31,967 nt of DNA from CAZZCS01 sp964652645 (GCA_964652645.1 CAZZCS010000017.1:1-31967), one strand, 5' to 3'; shown: positions 1 to 7,868, counted from the first letter of the stretch. Made by a program: numbers and translations. The notes: a model not told the origin generated them from the letters alone.

Positions 1-357
1 GTAGGGAATGCGAATCACCAGCGGGACATTAAACTTTCCTCTGGTTCTATTTCTAAATCTGGCAATATGGGAGAGGATCTGATTCATGGCAGGATAGACA
101 AAGCCGTCGAACTGCATTTCGATCACTGGCTTCATTCCGGATATGGCCATTCCCAAAGCTGTGCCTGCTATACCAGATTCGGCCAGAGGACTATCAAACA
201 CCCGATTGGCTCCGTGTTTGAGCTGCAGGCCTTCAGTCACTCTGAAGACTCCACCTTCTACTCCTACGTCCTCGCCGTACACTACCACGTTTTTATCTTC
301 AGCGAGCTTGATATCAAGCGCATCATTTATCGCATTTACCATATTCATGACTTTCAT
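1..357 (-). CDS. pdhB: Pyruvate dehydrogenase E1 component, beta subunit (partial)
   Basis: This is the N-terminal 119 codons of a transketolase-like E1 beta subunit; the gene runs off the left edge of the window. With E1 alpha it forms the thiamine-diphosphate decarboxylase of a 2-oxoacid dehydrogenase complex. The translated start is MKVMNMVNAINDALD, followed by the E1-beta hallmarks YGEDVGVEGGVFRVT and FDSPLAESGIAGTALGMA and then the QFDGFVYPAMNQI stretch, all typical of the pyrimidine-binding domain. The ATG at 357-355 overlaps the TGA of the alpha gene (ATGA), so the two subunits are translationally coupled. E2 and E3 would be expected further left, outside the window. The pyruvate rather than branched-chain assignment rests mainly on the alpha subunit. 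Confidence 0.9.
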   Translation of the reverse strand, partial: MKVMNMVNAINDALDIKLAEDKNVVVYGEDVGVEGGVFRVTEGLQLKHGANRVFDSPLAESGIAGTALGMAISGMKPVIEMQFDGFVYPAMNQILSHIARFRNRTRGKFNVPLVIRIPY

Positions 358-1457
358 GCTTTGCCTCCCATCTGGTTCAGAAAGTTTTGATAGGCGTTCT
401 TCTGCCTCTTCAGTTCATCCGGTATCTCTTCGTACATAAAGCCAAACACATCGTCAAGCTTGTAGTCCTGGTAGTTTTCGGCTTTTTCAAAATCTGCATC
501 AATCTTCTTTTTGTAAGATGCTATCAACTCTGGCTCATCCTCGATTTTCCACAAACCCCGATCGATCAGATAAGCTTTCAACCTCTTGGCTGGATCCTTG
601 GCATCCCAATCCTCTTCCTCTTCTTTGGTGCGATAACGGGTGGGATCATCAGAAGTTGTATGAGCTCCCTTTCTATAGGTTTTAGCTTCTATGAGCAGAG
701 GTTTGTTCTCCTTTAATGCGTAATCACGTGCATAAGCCAATACCTCATACATGGCAAAGAAGTCGTTACCATCGACCAGAATGGAATCAACGTCGTAGGC
801 TATCCCTTTGATGGCCAGGTTCTTGGATTTGGTTTGCATTTTGAGGGGTACTGAAATGGCGAACTGATTGTTCTGCACCACAAAGACCACCGGCACTTCC
901 CATACTGCCGCAAAATTTAGGGCCTCATGGAAATCACCTTCGGAGGTACCTCCGTCTCCTACAAAGCCAAATACGGCAGCTTTTTCTCCCTGATACTTCA
1001 TGGAGTAGCCCAGGCCTGTTGCGTGGATCAATTGAGATGCAATGGGAACGGATACTGGAAGCATGCGTCTGGCATTCAAAAATTTGGAACCATCTTCGTT
1101 ACCTTTGAAGTACAAGAAGATCTCCCAAAGGGATACACCCTTGGCCAGCCAGGCCCCTAGCTCCCGAAAAGCTGGGACTAACCAGTCTTCTTCCTGCATC
1201 ACCATTCCTGCTGCGATATGGATCGCTTCCTGACCCAGGTTTGGAGGATAGGTGTACATGCGTCCTTGCCTTTGATAGCTTACAGCCATGTGATCTGCTG
1301 TGCGTTCAAAAAGCAAGTCTTTGTAAGCCTGAACTATTTGCTCGTCTTTCAGGTCTGTTTTCCACTTGCTGTCGAGAACTTTGCCCTCGGCATCTAATAT
1401 CTGGTACATCTTGTTGTCCAGAGGACTGTATTTATCAAATGTCTTTTTGTTAAACAT
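354..1457 (-). CDS. pdhA: Pyruvate dehydrogenase E1 component, alpha subunit
   Basis: This 367-residue E1 alpha subunit carries out the ThDP-dependent decarboxylation of a 2-oxoacid. The ThDP/Mg motif is complete: GDGG at residues 167-170 through QNNQFAIS at 195-202. The HTTSDDPTRYR loop is also present. Its overall layout, with an N-terminal extension ending in a QGRMYTYPPNLGQEA segment, resembles the Gram-positive-type PdhA better than branched-chain E1 alpha; that comparison is from memory. I chose the ATG at 1457 because AGGAG lies 6 nt upstream. A TTG two codons earlier would sit directly on the ribosome binding site. It is the first gene of a leftward operon with E1 beta. Confidence 0.92.
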   Translation of the reverse strand: MFNKKTFDKYSPLDNKMYQILDAEGKVLDSKWKTDLKDEQIVQAYKDLLFERTADHMAVSYQRQGRMYTYPPNLGQEAIHIAAGMVMQEEDWLVPAFRELGAWLAKGVSLWEIFLYFKGNEDGSKFLNARRMLPVSVPIASQLIHATGLGYSMKYQGEKAAVFGFVGDGGTSEGDFHEALNFAAVWEVPVVFVVQNNQFAISVPLKMQTKSKNLAIKGIAYDVDSILVDGNDFFAMYEVLAYARDYALKENKPLLIEAKTYRKGAHTTSDDPTRYRTKEEEEDWDAKDPAKRLKAYLIDRGLWKIEDEPELIASYKKKIDADFEKAENYQDYKLDDVFGFMYEEIPDELKRQKNAYQNFLNQMGGKA

Positions 1458-1493
1458 AACCAACTCCTGCTATTTTTTGTATTGCCTACTAAA

Positions 1494-1521
1494 ACAATAT
1501 GCTATTATCATGATAAAGCAA
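1494..1521 (-). promoter_or_regulatory. Putative pdhA promoter with palindromic operator
   Basis: Reading leftward there is a TTGCTT box (1521-1516) and a TATTGT box (1499-1494) separated by 16 bp. The spacer and the -35 edge contain a perfect 12-bp palindrome, TTATCATGATAA (1505-1516). A palindrome placed between promoter boxes is a classic repressor-site arrangement. No regulator gene lies next to it, and the boxes are only moderate matches. Confidence 0.35.
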
Positions 1522-1659
1522 ATACGTTTTTCATTATCGAGGGGGTATAGCGATATATTTTTTGTAGAGAAGGACTAAGATGGTCTCAAAAGACGATCAT
1601 GCAGTCCCTCAAAATATCAGAAATATCCAAATATCCCAGGCTCATCTGGACTCAGTGCT

Positions 1660-1752
1660 TATAGTCAAGCGTGTATCAAGCGTGTATCAGGCGTGTATCA
1701 AGTGTGTTCTCGAACCCACTTGATACAGGTGAGATAGATGTATGATAGAGGG
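1660..1752. repeat. Dispersed intergenic repeat, copy 1 (11-bp tandem block plus hairpin)
   Basis: Three near-identical 11-bp units of the form AGCGTGTATCA lie at 1668-1700. They are followed by a hairpin whose arms are 1694-1708 and 1713-1727: 14 of 15 positions pair, the T1705/C1716 pair is mismatched and the loop is 4 nt. A GATACAGGTGAGATA tail follows. A second copy occurs at about 25972-26076 in another intergenic gap. The shared core and conserved fold identify a repeat family; the family name and its exact ends are not known to me. Confidence 0.8.
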
Positions 1753-1786
1753 TTGTCTGCCTGGGAGGTATCTGGTTACAAAGAAC

Positions 1787-1815
1787 TTGACGTGGATAGC
1801 AAGCAATAATATTAT
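1787..1815 (+). promoter_or_regulatory. Promoter of hepT-mntA
   Basis: TTGACG (1787-1792) and TATTAT (1810-1815) are separated by exactly 17 bp, a near-consensus housekeeping promoter. Transcription would start near 1822, which leaves a 5' leader of about 24 nt to the ATG at 1846. That argues against the alternative ATG at 1822. Confidence 0.7.
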
Positions 1816-1845
1816 CACTCCATGAGCTTTAATAGAGGAGATGCT

Positions 1846-2253
1846 ATGACTACCGATCAACGCTGGAAACAGAGATTCAGTAATTATAAGAGAGCTTTGG
1901 CCTTATTGGCAATGGCCGTTTGCATTGATGATCCATCAGATCTTGAGATAGAGGGCATGATCCAACGTTTCGAATACACCTTTGAGCTGGCCTGGAAAAC
2001 ATTGAAGGACTATCTGGAGAACAAAGGTTTCACGGACATTGTTGGATCCAAAGAAGCAATCCGGCTTGCTTTCAGCAACAATCTCATTACCGAAGGTGAG
2101 ATCTGGATGGAAATGATATTGTCTAGAAACTTGACTTCCCATATCTATGACAGTAGCAAAGCACTTGAGATCGGAAAAGATATCCGGGAGCTTTATTATC
2201 CTTGTTTGATTCAGTTAAAAAACTATTTAGAAAGTAAACTTGATGAAGACTGA
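1846..2253 (+). CDS. hepT: HEPN-domain toxin HepT (HI0074-type nucleotidyltransferase substrate-binding protein)
   Basis: This 135-residue all-helical HEPN protein is the partner of the MNT nucleotidyltransferase encoded next to it. It carries the catalytic RX4HXY motif of HEPN RNase toxins: R94, H99 and Y101 in SRNLTSHIYD. In characterised HepT-MntA pairs this HEPN protein is an RNase toxin, and the Tyr of the motif is the residue AMPylated by MntA. Assigning that activity here is inference from the intact motif. The start is the ATG at 1846, with AGAGGAG 5 nt upstream; an in-frame ATG at 1822 lacks such a site. The stop overlaps mntA, which is usual for this module. Confidence 0.88.
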   Translation: MTTDQRWKQRFSNYKRALALLAMAVCIDDPSDLEIEGMIQRFEYTFELAWKTLKDYLENKGFTDIVGSKEAIRLAFSNNLITEGEIWMEMILSRNLTSHIYDSSKALEIGKDIRELYYPCLIQLKNYLESKLDED

Positions 2254-2551
2254 TAAACTCTTATATGGCATCAATCAGGAGATATGGGATAGAATCCTTT
2301 GGGTACTGAGATCTGAGATGGCAGTATCTACTATCATCCTCTTCGGGTCCAGGGCCAAAGGAAACTACAAATACAGTTCAGATATAGATCTATGCTTGAA
2401 AGCACCGAATCTTTCAGATCGGAGCTTGAAGACTCTGCTGGTAAATCTCGACGAGCTTAATCTCCCCTGGAAAATAGACCTCTTGAGATACGAGGATATC
2501 AAGGAAGTTGGTTTAATAGAACATATCGATAGAGTCGGTATTGAATTATAA
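2243..2551 (+). CDS. mntA: MNT-domain nucleotidyltransferase antitoxin MntA
   Basis: This is a minimal nucleotidyltransferase of 102 residues. The polymerase-beta-fold signature GSX10DXD is intact: G35-S36 in FGSRAKG, then D47-I48-D49, with a possible third acidic residue at D79 (WKIDLL). In known pairs this enzyme neutralises HepT by AMP transfer. The ATG at 2243 overlaps the hepT coding sequence by 11 nt, so the antitoxin is translated by coupling. A TTG one codon upstream is also possible. The 3' end runs into the terminator of the convergent pyr operon. Confidence 0.88.
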   Translation: MKTDKLLYGINQEIWDRILWVLRSEMAVSTIILFGSRAKGNYKYSSDIDLCLKAPNLSDRSLKTLLVNLDELNLPWKIDLLRYEDIKEVGLIEHIDRVGIEL

Positions 2552-2597
2552 AAAAAAGGAGGACAGCCTCTCATAAAAGCGCTTAGAAGGCTGCCCT
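2550..2597 (-). terminator. Rho-independent terminator of the pyr operon
   Basis: On the minus strand, arms AGGGCAGCCT (2597-2588) and AGGCTGTCCT (2569-2560) form a 10-bp stem with one G-U pair, followed by CC and a run of eight T (2557-2550). It begins 18 nt after the pyrD stop. On the plus strand the same stem has an A-C mismatch and no T run, so it serves mainly the leftward transcript. It overlaps the mntA stop codon. Confidence 0.85.
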
Positions 2598-2614
2598 AAT
2601 ATGGTTTCTCAGGT

Positions 2615-3520
2615 TTAGAACGTGACTGATCCCACAAGCTGTTCTATACTTTTATCCTCTTCAATAATAAACTTTTCCAGTCCATCTATCATCTCCGGAA
2701 CGGCCATCGGGTTTATAAAATTACCAGTACCGATGGCAACTGCTGCTGCTCCGGCATAGATGAATTCGAGCGCATCCTGCCAGTTGTAGATACCTCCCAT
2801 TGCCAGGATTGGGATTTTGACTGCCTGAGCCACCTTATAGGTAAGGGCCAGGGCGACTGGTTTGATAGCAATTCCGCTGTAGCCGCAGATACCTCTTTTA
2901 ATCCGGGATTTGCCGGTTTTAGGGTCAATTGCCATGCCCAGCAGGGTGTTGATCAGGGCCAGGCTATCTGCCCCTCCCCGCTCTGCTGCTCTGGCAATCG
3001 CGGCAATATCCGTGACATTGGGCGAAAGCTTGATGATCAGTTCTCGATCCGTGAGGGCTGAGAGTTTGCTGCTCAGAGTATAGACCACGTCGGCATCCAC
3101 TCCAAAGGCTATACCTTCGTTTTCCACGTTTGGGCAGGAGATGTTTACCTCGTAGCCAGCAATCCCCTCTTCCCCATCCAAAACTTTTAGCATCTCGACA
3201 AATTCATCTATAGTGGAGCCAGAATAACTCACGATCAGGGGCACCTTGAGTTTGGTGCGAAGCTCTGGCAGTACATCCTGGATAAATCCTTCCAAGCCGG
3301 GATTCTGGAGTCCAATAGAATTCAGCAAACCGGCCTCTGTCTCGTACAACCTGGGTGGTGGATTACCCTGTTTGGGTAGCATCGTGATGGTCTTTGATAC
3401 ATAAGCGCCCAGGATATTTAGATCGTAGAAGGAATTATATTCCGTCCCGTAAGTCCCGGAGGCAACAGTGACTGGGTTTTGGAGGGCGAGCTTTCCGAGC
3501 GAGGTCTGGAGCCTGTTCAT
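2615..3520 (-). CDS. pyrD: Dihydroorotate dehydrogenase, catalytic subunit (class 1B)
   Basis: This FMN subunit oxidises dihydroorotate to orotate in pyrimidine synthesis. It has 301 residues. The class 1 active site EVNISCPNVENEG carries the catalytic Cys at residue 129, which distinguishes it from the Ser of class 2. The phosphate-binding GGIYNWQDALEF and the AAVAIGT stretches lie near the C-terminus. The ATG at 3520 overlaps the pyrK stop (ATGA) and has GGGAGG 4 nt upstream; a TTG five codons earlier is poorly placed. Direct coupling to PyrK supports class 1B, the NAD-linked heterotetramer. It is the last gene of the pyr operon. Confidence 0.95.
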   Translation of the reverse strand: MNRLQTSLGKLALQNPVTVASGTYGTEYNSFYDLNILGAYVSKTITMLPKQGNPPPRLYETEAGLLNSIGLQNPGLEGFIQDVLPELRTKLKVPLIVSYSGSTIDEFVEMLKVLDGEEGIAGYEVNISCPNVENEGIAFGVDADVVYTLSSKLSALTDRELIIKLSPNVTDIAAIARAAERGGADSLALINTLLGMAIDPKTGKSRIKRGICGYSGIAIKPVALALTYKVAQAVKIPILAMGGIYNWQDALEFIYAGAAAVAIGTGNFINPMAVPEMIDGLEKFIIEEDKSIEQLVGSVTF

Positions 3521-4260
3521 AAAGCCTCCCAGCAAATCTCGTCTGCCTCAAACACAGCGCCGTCCTTGCAAACGGTCTTGTACACTACGTTCTCAATCTT
3601 ACCAGTGGGTACGACGCAGCCGTGGCAAACGCCAATCCCACAGGCCATGTAGGCTTCCATGGAGACGATGAGTCTGACTTCATGCTTCCTGGCTATCTCT
3701 GCTACTGCTTTGAGCATAGGCTCCGGGCCACAGGCATAAATGAGATCAAATTCACCGTATTTCAAGACTGCATCCAGACCGCTGGTTACGAAGCCAGTAT
3801 TGCCTAAGCTGCCGTCCACTGTCCAGATCTCGTCACAGGGGAAGATATCAGCTTTAGAGTTTCCGCCGTGCAGCCAATAGACAGTGTTTTGCTTGTGAAG
3901 CTTCTTACGCAAGTACCATAAGGGTGGGTATCCAATCCCTCCGCTCACAAGGGCTATCTTCTGTTTCTTGACAATCGGAAAGGGTACACCAAGCGGGCCG
4001 ATCAGATCCAGGAAGTCACCGCTATTGAGTTTTGCCAGTCTGGCTGTACCCTTACCGATCTGCTTTATAAAGAATCCAATAAAATCTTTCTCTACGTCAT
4101 AGACGCTTATCGGCTTTCTCAAACCCGGGCCTCTCTGCGGTTTGAGCTCGTAGAACTGGCCGCATTGAGTCTGCTTTGCCAGTTCGCTATCTTTGATCCA
4201 GAGGATGAAATAATCGGGATTCAGGTTTTCTTTTTTTTCGATTCTGACTGTTTTGTACAT
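3517..4260 (-). CDS. pyrK: Dihydroorotate dehydrogenase electron transfer subunit
   Basis: This 247-residue ferredoxin-reductase-like subunit passes electrons from the PyrD flavin through FAD and a [2Fe-2S] cluster to NAD+. The FAD-binding signature is RKPISVYDV, the nucleotide-binding glycines are in GGIGYPPL and ACGPEPML, and the C-terminal cluster ligands are CX4CX2CX15C in ACGIGVCHGC through KTVCKDG. The start ATG lies 14 nt after the pyrC stop, with a weak purine-rich site upstream, so translation may depend on the preceding gene. The length and order match known PyrK proteins. Confidence 0.95.
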   Translation of the reverse strand: MYKTVRIEKKENLNPDYFILWIKDSELAKQTQCGQFYELKPQRGPGLRKPISVYDVEKDFIGFFIKQIGKGTARLAKLNSGDFLDLIGPLGVPFPIVKKQKIALVSGGIGYPPLWYLRKKLHKQNTVYWLHGGNSKADIFPCDEIWTVDGSLGNTGFVTSGLDAVLKYGEFDLIYACGPEPMLKAVAEIARKHEVRLIVSMEAYMACGIGVCHGCVVPTGKIENVVYKTVCKDGAVFEADEICWEAL

Positions 4261-4274
4261 TACGATATCGCTCT

Positions 4275-5549
4275 TTAGTCCTCTGCCCTATAGGTGACGT
4301 GTCCTTCACATAAGGTACAGACGACCTTCCCCTGCAACTCTTCGCCGAGCCAGGGAGAATTCTTGCTTTTGGACAAGAGTGAATCTGTGTCGATCCTGAT
4401 TTTCTGATTTGTGTCTACGATTACGATGTCTGCTTTGTTGCCCAGGCTAAGGCCCGAAGCTGGAAGATCCATGATCCTGGCAGGTATGATGCTCATGGTT
4501 TCGATCAATCTCTCGAGGCTGATTTCACCTGTAAGTACCAGATTCTGATACAACACCGCAAAAGCCGTCTCGAACCCTATTACTCCAAAGGGAGCATGGT
4601 CAAACTCGCGTTCTTTCTCGTAATCCGCATGAGGGGCGTGATCTGTGGCAATACAATCTATCAAGCCATCTTTCAGGGCTTGCACCAGGGCTTTGCGATC
4701 CAGCTCAGATCTGAGGGGTGGCTTCATCTTCATATTTGTATTGAAAGTAACTGTAGCCTCTTCATTGAGTAACAAGTGATGGGGAGTTACTTCGCAGGTG
4801 ACCTTGAGGCCTTTGTCCTTGGCGATTTTTATGAGTTCCAGAGATCCACGTGAAGATACGTGAGCCACGTGCAGCCTTGCTTTTGTGCTCTCTGCGAGCA
4901 TAATGTCCCGGGAGATTATCATTTCCTCGGCCAGGGCTGGGATGCCGCTGAGACCGATCCTGGCAGATACTTTTCCACCATGGATCTGACCCTTTCCAGC
5001 CAGGTTGTAATCTTCGGCATGAATGATGATGGGGAGGTCAAAGTTTACTGCATACTTCATGCAGTTCATCATCAATCTGGCATTTTGAACGCATTTTCCA
5101 TCGTCACTGACGGCAACTATTCCACCAGATTTCATGGTAGCCATCTCGGATATCTCCAAGCCTTCCGATTTCTTGGTCATGGCTCCGATAACTCTTACCT
5201 TGCAGTATCCCAAATCGTTTGCCCGACGTTGGATATACTCCACGGCAGCGATGTTATCTATCACGGGATCAGTATTTGGCATGGCACAGATTGTGGTAAA
5301 TCCACCTTTGGCAGCAGCTTTGGTTCCTGTAATAATATCTTCTTTATAAGTCTGTCCGGGATCTCTGAGGTGGGCATGGAGATCAACAAAGCCGGGAAAC
5401 ACATACTTTCCACTGGCATCTATGATTTCATCTGCCTGGTCTGTGATCTGCCCGGCGATTTTTGAAATTTGTGTGTCTTCAAGCATGATGTCGGTATCGA
5501 CAAAGGATCCATCAATGTAAGCCTTTCCGTTTTTTATAAGTGTTTTCAT
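4275..5549 (-). CDS. pyrC: Dihydroorotase
   Basis: This amidohydrolase interconverts carbamoyl aspartate and dihydroorotate, the third step of UMP synthesis. It has 424 residues. The metal ligands are H58 and H60 in DLHAHLRDPG, with HAED and AHVSSRGS downstream and the C-terminal ATDHAPH supplying the catalytic Asp. SDDGK is present in the middle, consistent with the bacterial multi-domain dihydroorotase type. I chose the ATG at 5549 because AAGGAGG lies 5 nt upstream; another ATG immediately precedes it, and a GTG at 5573 would overlap pyrB. No substitution in the active-site motifs is evident. Confidence 0.95.
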   Translation of the reverse strand: MKTLIKNGKAYIDGSFVDTDIMLEDTQISKIAGQITDQADEIIDASGKYVFPGFVDLHAHLRDPGQTYKEDIITGTKAAAKGGFTTICAMPNTDPVIDNIAAVEYIQRRANDLGYCKVRVIGAMTKKSEGLEISEMATMKSGGIVAVSDDGKCVQNARLMMNCMKYAVNFDLPIIIHAEDYNLAGKGQIHGGKVSARIGLSGIPALAEEMIISRDIMLAESTKARLHVAHVSSRGSLELIKIAKDKGLKVTCEVTPHHLLLNEEATVTFNTNMKMKPPLRSELDRKALVQALKDGLIDCIATDHAPHADYEKEREFDHAPFGVIGFETAFAVLYQNLVLTGEISLERLIETMSIIPARIMDLPASGLSLGNKADIVIVDTNQKIRIDTDSLLSKSKNSPWLGEELQGKVVCTLCEGHVTYRAED

Positions 5550-5559
5550 CATAACCTCC

Positions 5560-6498
5560 TTATGCCTTTCCACCCAGAATCAAGAACATCAAAGCCATCC
5601 TGATGGCAACGCCATTGGCAACCTGTTCCACGATAATACTCTGTTGGCCGTCAGCAATTTCCGGCAAAATCTCGATCCCTCTATTCATGGGGCCGGGATG
5701 CATGATCAAGGCATCTTTCTTGGCGTGTTTGATGGTTTCTTTGGATAGTACATAGTGCTTTGTGTATTCTTCCAGGCTTGGGAACAGACCCTCGGTCTGG
5801 CGTTCCAATTGCATTCTCAGACCCATCACGACGTCTGCATCCTTGAGCGCTGCCTGGAGATCGTACTCGACTTTGCAACCGTAGATTTCTTCCATATATC
5901 CTGGCATCAGCGTACGTGGGCCACAGACAGTAACTTCTGCTCCCAATTTCTTCATTCCGATCAAATTGGAGCGAACGACGCGGCTATTGAGAATATCGCC
6001 TACGATGGCGATCTTCAGTCCTTTCAGATCACCAGTCCTTTCCCAGATCGAGAAAATATCCAATAAGGCCTGAGTGGGATGGGCATGCCGTCCATCACCG
6101 CCATTGATGACTGGCTTGCCAGAATACTTGTGAACGAGCTGTGGACTACCAGGACTACTGTGACGGATGCAATAGAGATCGATTCCCATTGCATCGAGAG
6201 TGTAAACTGTGTCTTGCAGGCTTTCACCTTTCTGGAGTGCCGATACACTTGCCTGAAAGCTTACTACATCAGCACTGAGGCGACTTGCAGCAAGCTCAAA
6301 TGACATACGTGTCCGGGTGCTATTTTCGACAAAGAGGGTGCAAATTGTCTTTCCACGAAGAGTTGGGATTTTTTTGTATTCCCGCAGGTTGATTTCTTTC
6401 ATGCCTTTGGCAGCTTCGAGAATGTAGAGGATCTCTTCAGCAGAATAATCATCGAGATCGAAGACGTTGCGTCCTAAAAATTGTGGGGTGTTATCCAT
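5560..6498 (-). CDS. pyrB: Aspartate carbamoyltransferase catalytic subunit
   Basis: This enzyme joins carbamoyl phosphate and aspartate, the committed step of pyrimidine synthesis. It has 312 residues, the usual catalytic-chain length. The carbamoyl-phosphate loop STRTR is at residues 60-64, followed by HPTQALLDIFSI, and the C-terminal PGPMNRGIEI provides the other substrate contacts. The start ATG has an AAGGAG site about 6 nt upstream. It is the first gene of the leftward pyrB-pyrC-pyrK-pyrD operon. No regulatory pyrI chain is encoded in the operon, so allosteric control of the E. coli type is not expected from this locus. Confidence 0.96.
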   Translation of the reverse strand: MDNTPQFLGRNVFDLDDYSAEEILYILEAAKGMKEINLREYKKIPTLRGKTICTLFVENSTRTRMSFELAASRLSADVVSFQASVSALQKGESLQDTVYTLDAMGIDLYCIRHSSPGSPQLVHKYSGKPVINGGDGRHAHPTQALLDIFSIWERTGDLKGLKIAIVGDILNSRVVRSNLIGMKKLGAEVTVCGPRTLMPGYMEEIYGCKVEYDLQAALKDADVVMGLRMQLERQTEGLFPSLEEYTKHYVLSKETIKHAKKDALIMHPGPMNRGIEILPEIADGQQSIIVEQVANGVAIRMALMFLILGGKA

Positions 6499-6548
6499 TC
6501 TTTCTCCTTTCTACCTCACTGGGTCAGATTAAAGGTTTATTTTCTGCA

Positions 6549-6575
6549 AGTGTAGAAGAGTGGATTTTTCGTCAA
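6549..6575 (-). promoter_or_regulatory. Possible pyr operon promoter
   Basis: Reading leftward, TTGACG (6575-6570) is followed after 15 bp by TACACT (6554-6549), about 50 nt upstream of the pyrB start. The -35 box is good, but the spacer is short. It lies in the divergent gap with dnaN. I see no attenuator hairpin or T-run between this site and pyrB. Confidence 0.3.
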
Positions 6576-6692
6576 GGATTTTGTTCAGTAACTATGTTGA
6601 TAGTACCCTCTAAGTCTATCTGAAAATCTTATTGACGGAATTTGGAAACTGAAAAACAGTGGCAACAGAATATTATTTCCAAAGGGGTAAAG

Positions 6693-7865
6693 ATGAGACT
6701 AGCCATAGAAAAAAAGGATTTATTACACAACATCCAACACCTGGCCACGATTGTACCAAGTAAGATCACCACTCCGATCCTCGTAAACTATTTAATTTCT
6801 GTCGATGCCGATACAAATATGGTGCAGGTGACAGCTTCAGATTTGGAGCTCACAGTTATTGTTGAATTCCCTGCAAACGTAAGCGAGAGTGGCACTACAG
6901 CCATTGCAGCACGTCACTTTAATGAAATCATCTCCTCTATGCCCGATGCCATTATAAACATTTACAAAGACGAAGAGTTGATCAGAATTCAATGTGGCAA
7001 AATCGATTTTAGCCTGATGTGTGCAGATCATACTCTTTTTCCGGTACTGCCTCCCAGAAAGCTAGATAATGCTATCATGGCAGATGCAGAGCTATTCCAT
7101 AGAATGGTCTCCAAAACCTCTTTTGCTGTTTCCACAGACGTAAATAGAGCCGTGCTTACAGGTGTATGCTGGGCCATTAAACCCGATCACCACCTGATGG
7201 CAGCCACAGATGGACGCAAAGTCGCCGAGATCAAAGTTCAGCAAGCTCTGATCGGCAATCAATCTGCTAAAAGTGAGCAATTGGAAGACAATATCTTCAC
7301 GGAAGCCCAGCACGATGAACTCATCGAGAGAATAATCCCCGTAAAGACTCTTAATTTTATGCAGAAGATCTATGATAGTGCAAATAAAGAGCTTCGTGTA
7401 ATCATCGATAATAACAGAATTATGTTCTCTTACGGAATGTTCACCGTCTTTTCTCAGATTCTGGAACACAAATATCCAGACTATCAGAAGGCTTTTATGG
7501 CAGACCTGCCAAACACTATTATCATAGATAGGGATGCCCTCAGAGCCTCGATTCGCAGGGTAGCGCTTGTCGCTCCGGATGATAACTTGAGAATCAAGTT
7601 TGAGATTGATCTGGACAGATTTGAGATCAATACGATAAATAGAGACACTGGTGAGGCCAAACAGGTAATGGAAAACTACAGTTATCAAGGCTCAGCCACC
7701 AGTGTATCTTTCAATTTCAAATACATGATTGCCATTCTGGATGCCGTTGATACAGACAAAGTAAAGATCAACCTTGGCTCATCCCGCGACCCTCTTATGA
7801 TCTTCAACGAGGGTGTTCCTGAAAACCAGGAAGTGACATTCCTTTTGATGCCTTTACGGTCATAA
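6693..7865 (+). CDS. dnaN: DNA polymerase III beta subunit (sliding clamp)
   Basis: This is the ring-shaped processivity clamp of the replicative polymerase. It has 390 residues in three clamp domains: MRLAIEKKDLLHNIQHLATIV opens domain 1, and EHKYPDYQKAF and the C-terminal FLLMPLR match the domain 2/3 region and the usual LMPmRl terminus. I chose the ATG at 6693, preceded by AAAGGGG about 5 nt upstream, over an in-frame TTG at 6642 that adds 17 residues foreign to the family. recF follows after only 3 nt, the classic dnaN-recF pair, but dnaA and gyrB are not adjacent. Confidence 0.96.
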   Translation: MRLAIEKKDLLHNIQHLATIVPSKITTPILVNYLISVDADTNMVQVTASDLELTVIVEFPANVSESGTTAIAARHFNEIISSMPDAIINIYKDEELIRIQCGKIDFSLMCADHTLFPVLPPRKLDNAIMADAELFHRMVSKTSFAVSTDVNRAVLTGVCWAIKPDHHLMAATDGRKVAEIKVQQALIGNQSAKSEQLEDNIFTEAQHDELIERIIPVKTLNFMQKIYDSANKELRVIIDNNRIMFSYGMFTVFSQILEHKYPDYQKAFMADLPNTIIIDRDALRASIRRVALVAPDDNLRIKFEIDLDRFEINTINRDTGEAKQVMENYSYQGSATSVSFNFKYMIAILDAVDTDKVKINLGSSRDPLMIFNEGVPENQEVTFLLMPLRS

Positions 7866-7868
7866 AGA

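Larger units (their letters stand above)
1458..1786. other. Intergenic region between divergent pdhA and hepT
   Basis: There is no credible gene in this stretch. It holds the pdhA promoter/operator candidate (1494-1521), roughly 140 bp of AT-rich sequence in which I see nothing, and one copy of the dispersed structured repeat (about 1660-1752). The hepT promoter follows. Confidence 0.7.

Noticed and set aside
1668..1727. CRISPR array
   Set aside because: The 11-bp units are directly tandem with no spacers, and no cas gene is present.
1705..1730. tRNA T-arm, because of GTTCTCGAACCC
   Set aside because: No acceptor stem, anticodon arm or CCA end surrounds it; the match comes from the repeat hairpin loop.
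4860..5465. Open frame of 201 codons on the plus strand inside pyrC
   Set aside because: It is antisense to a clear dihydroorotase, has low-complexity composition with no domain and no ribosome binding site.
6499..6548. PyrR-type or UTP-dependent attenuator ahead of pyrB
   Set aside because: The leader is about 50 nt without a hairpin plus T-run or a pyrimidine-run pause site.
6499..6692. Replication origin in the dnaN-pyrB gap
   Set aside because: No cluster of TTATCCACA-like boxes, AT-rich unwinding repeats or dnaA gene is visible.
7092..7688. Open frame of 198 codons on the minus strand inside dnaN
   Set aside because: It is antisense to the sliding clamp gene and its translation resembles no protein family.
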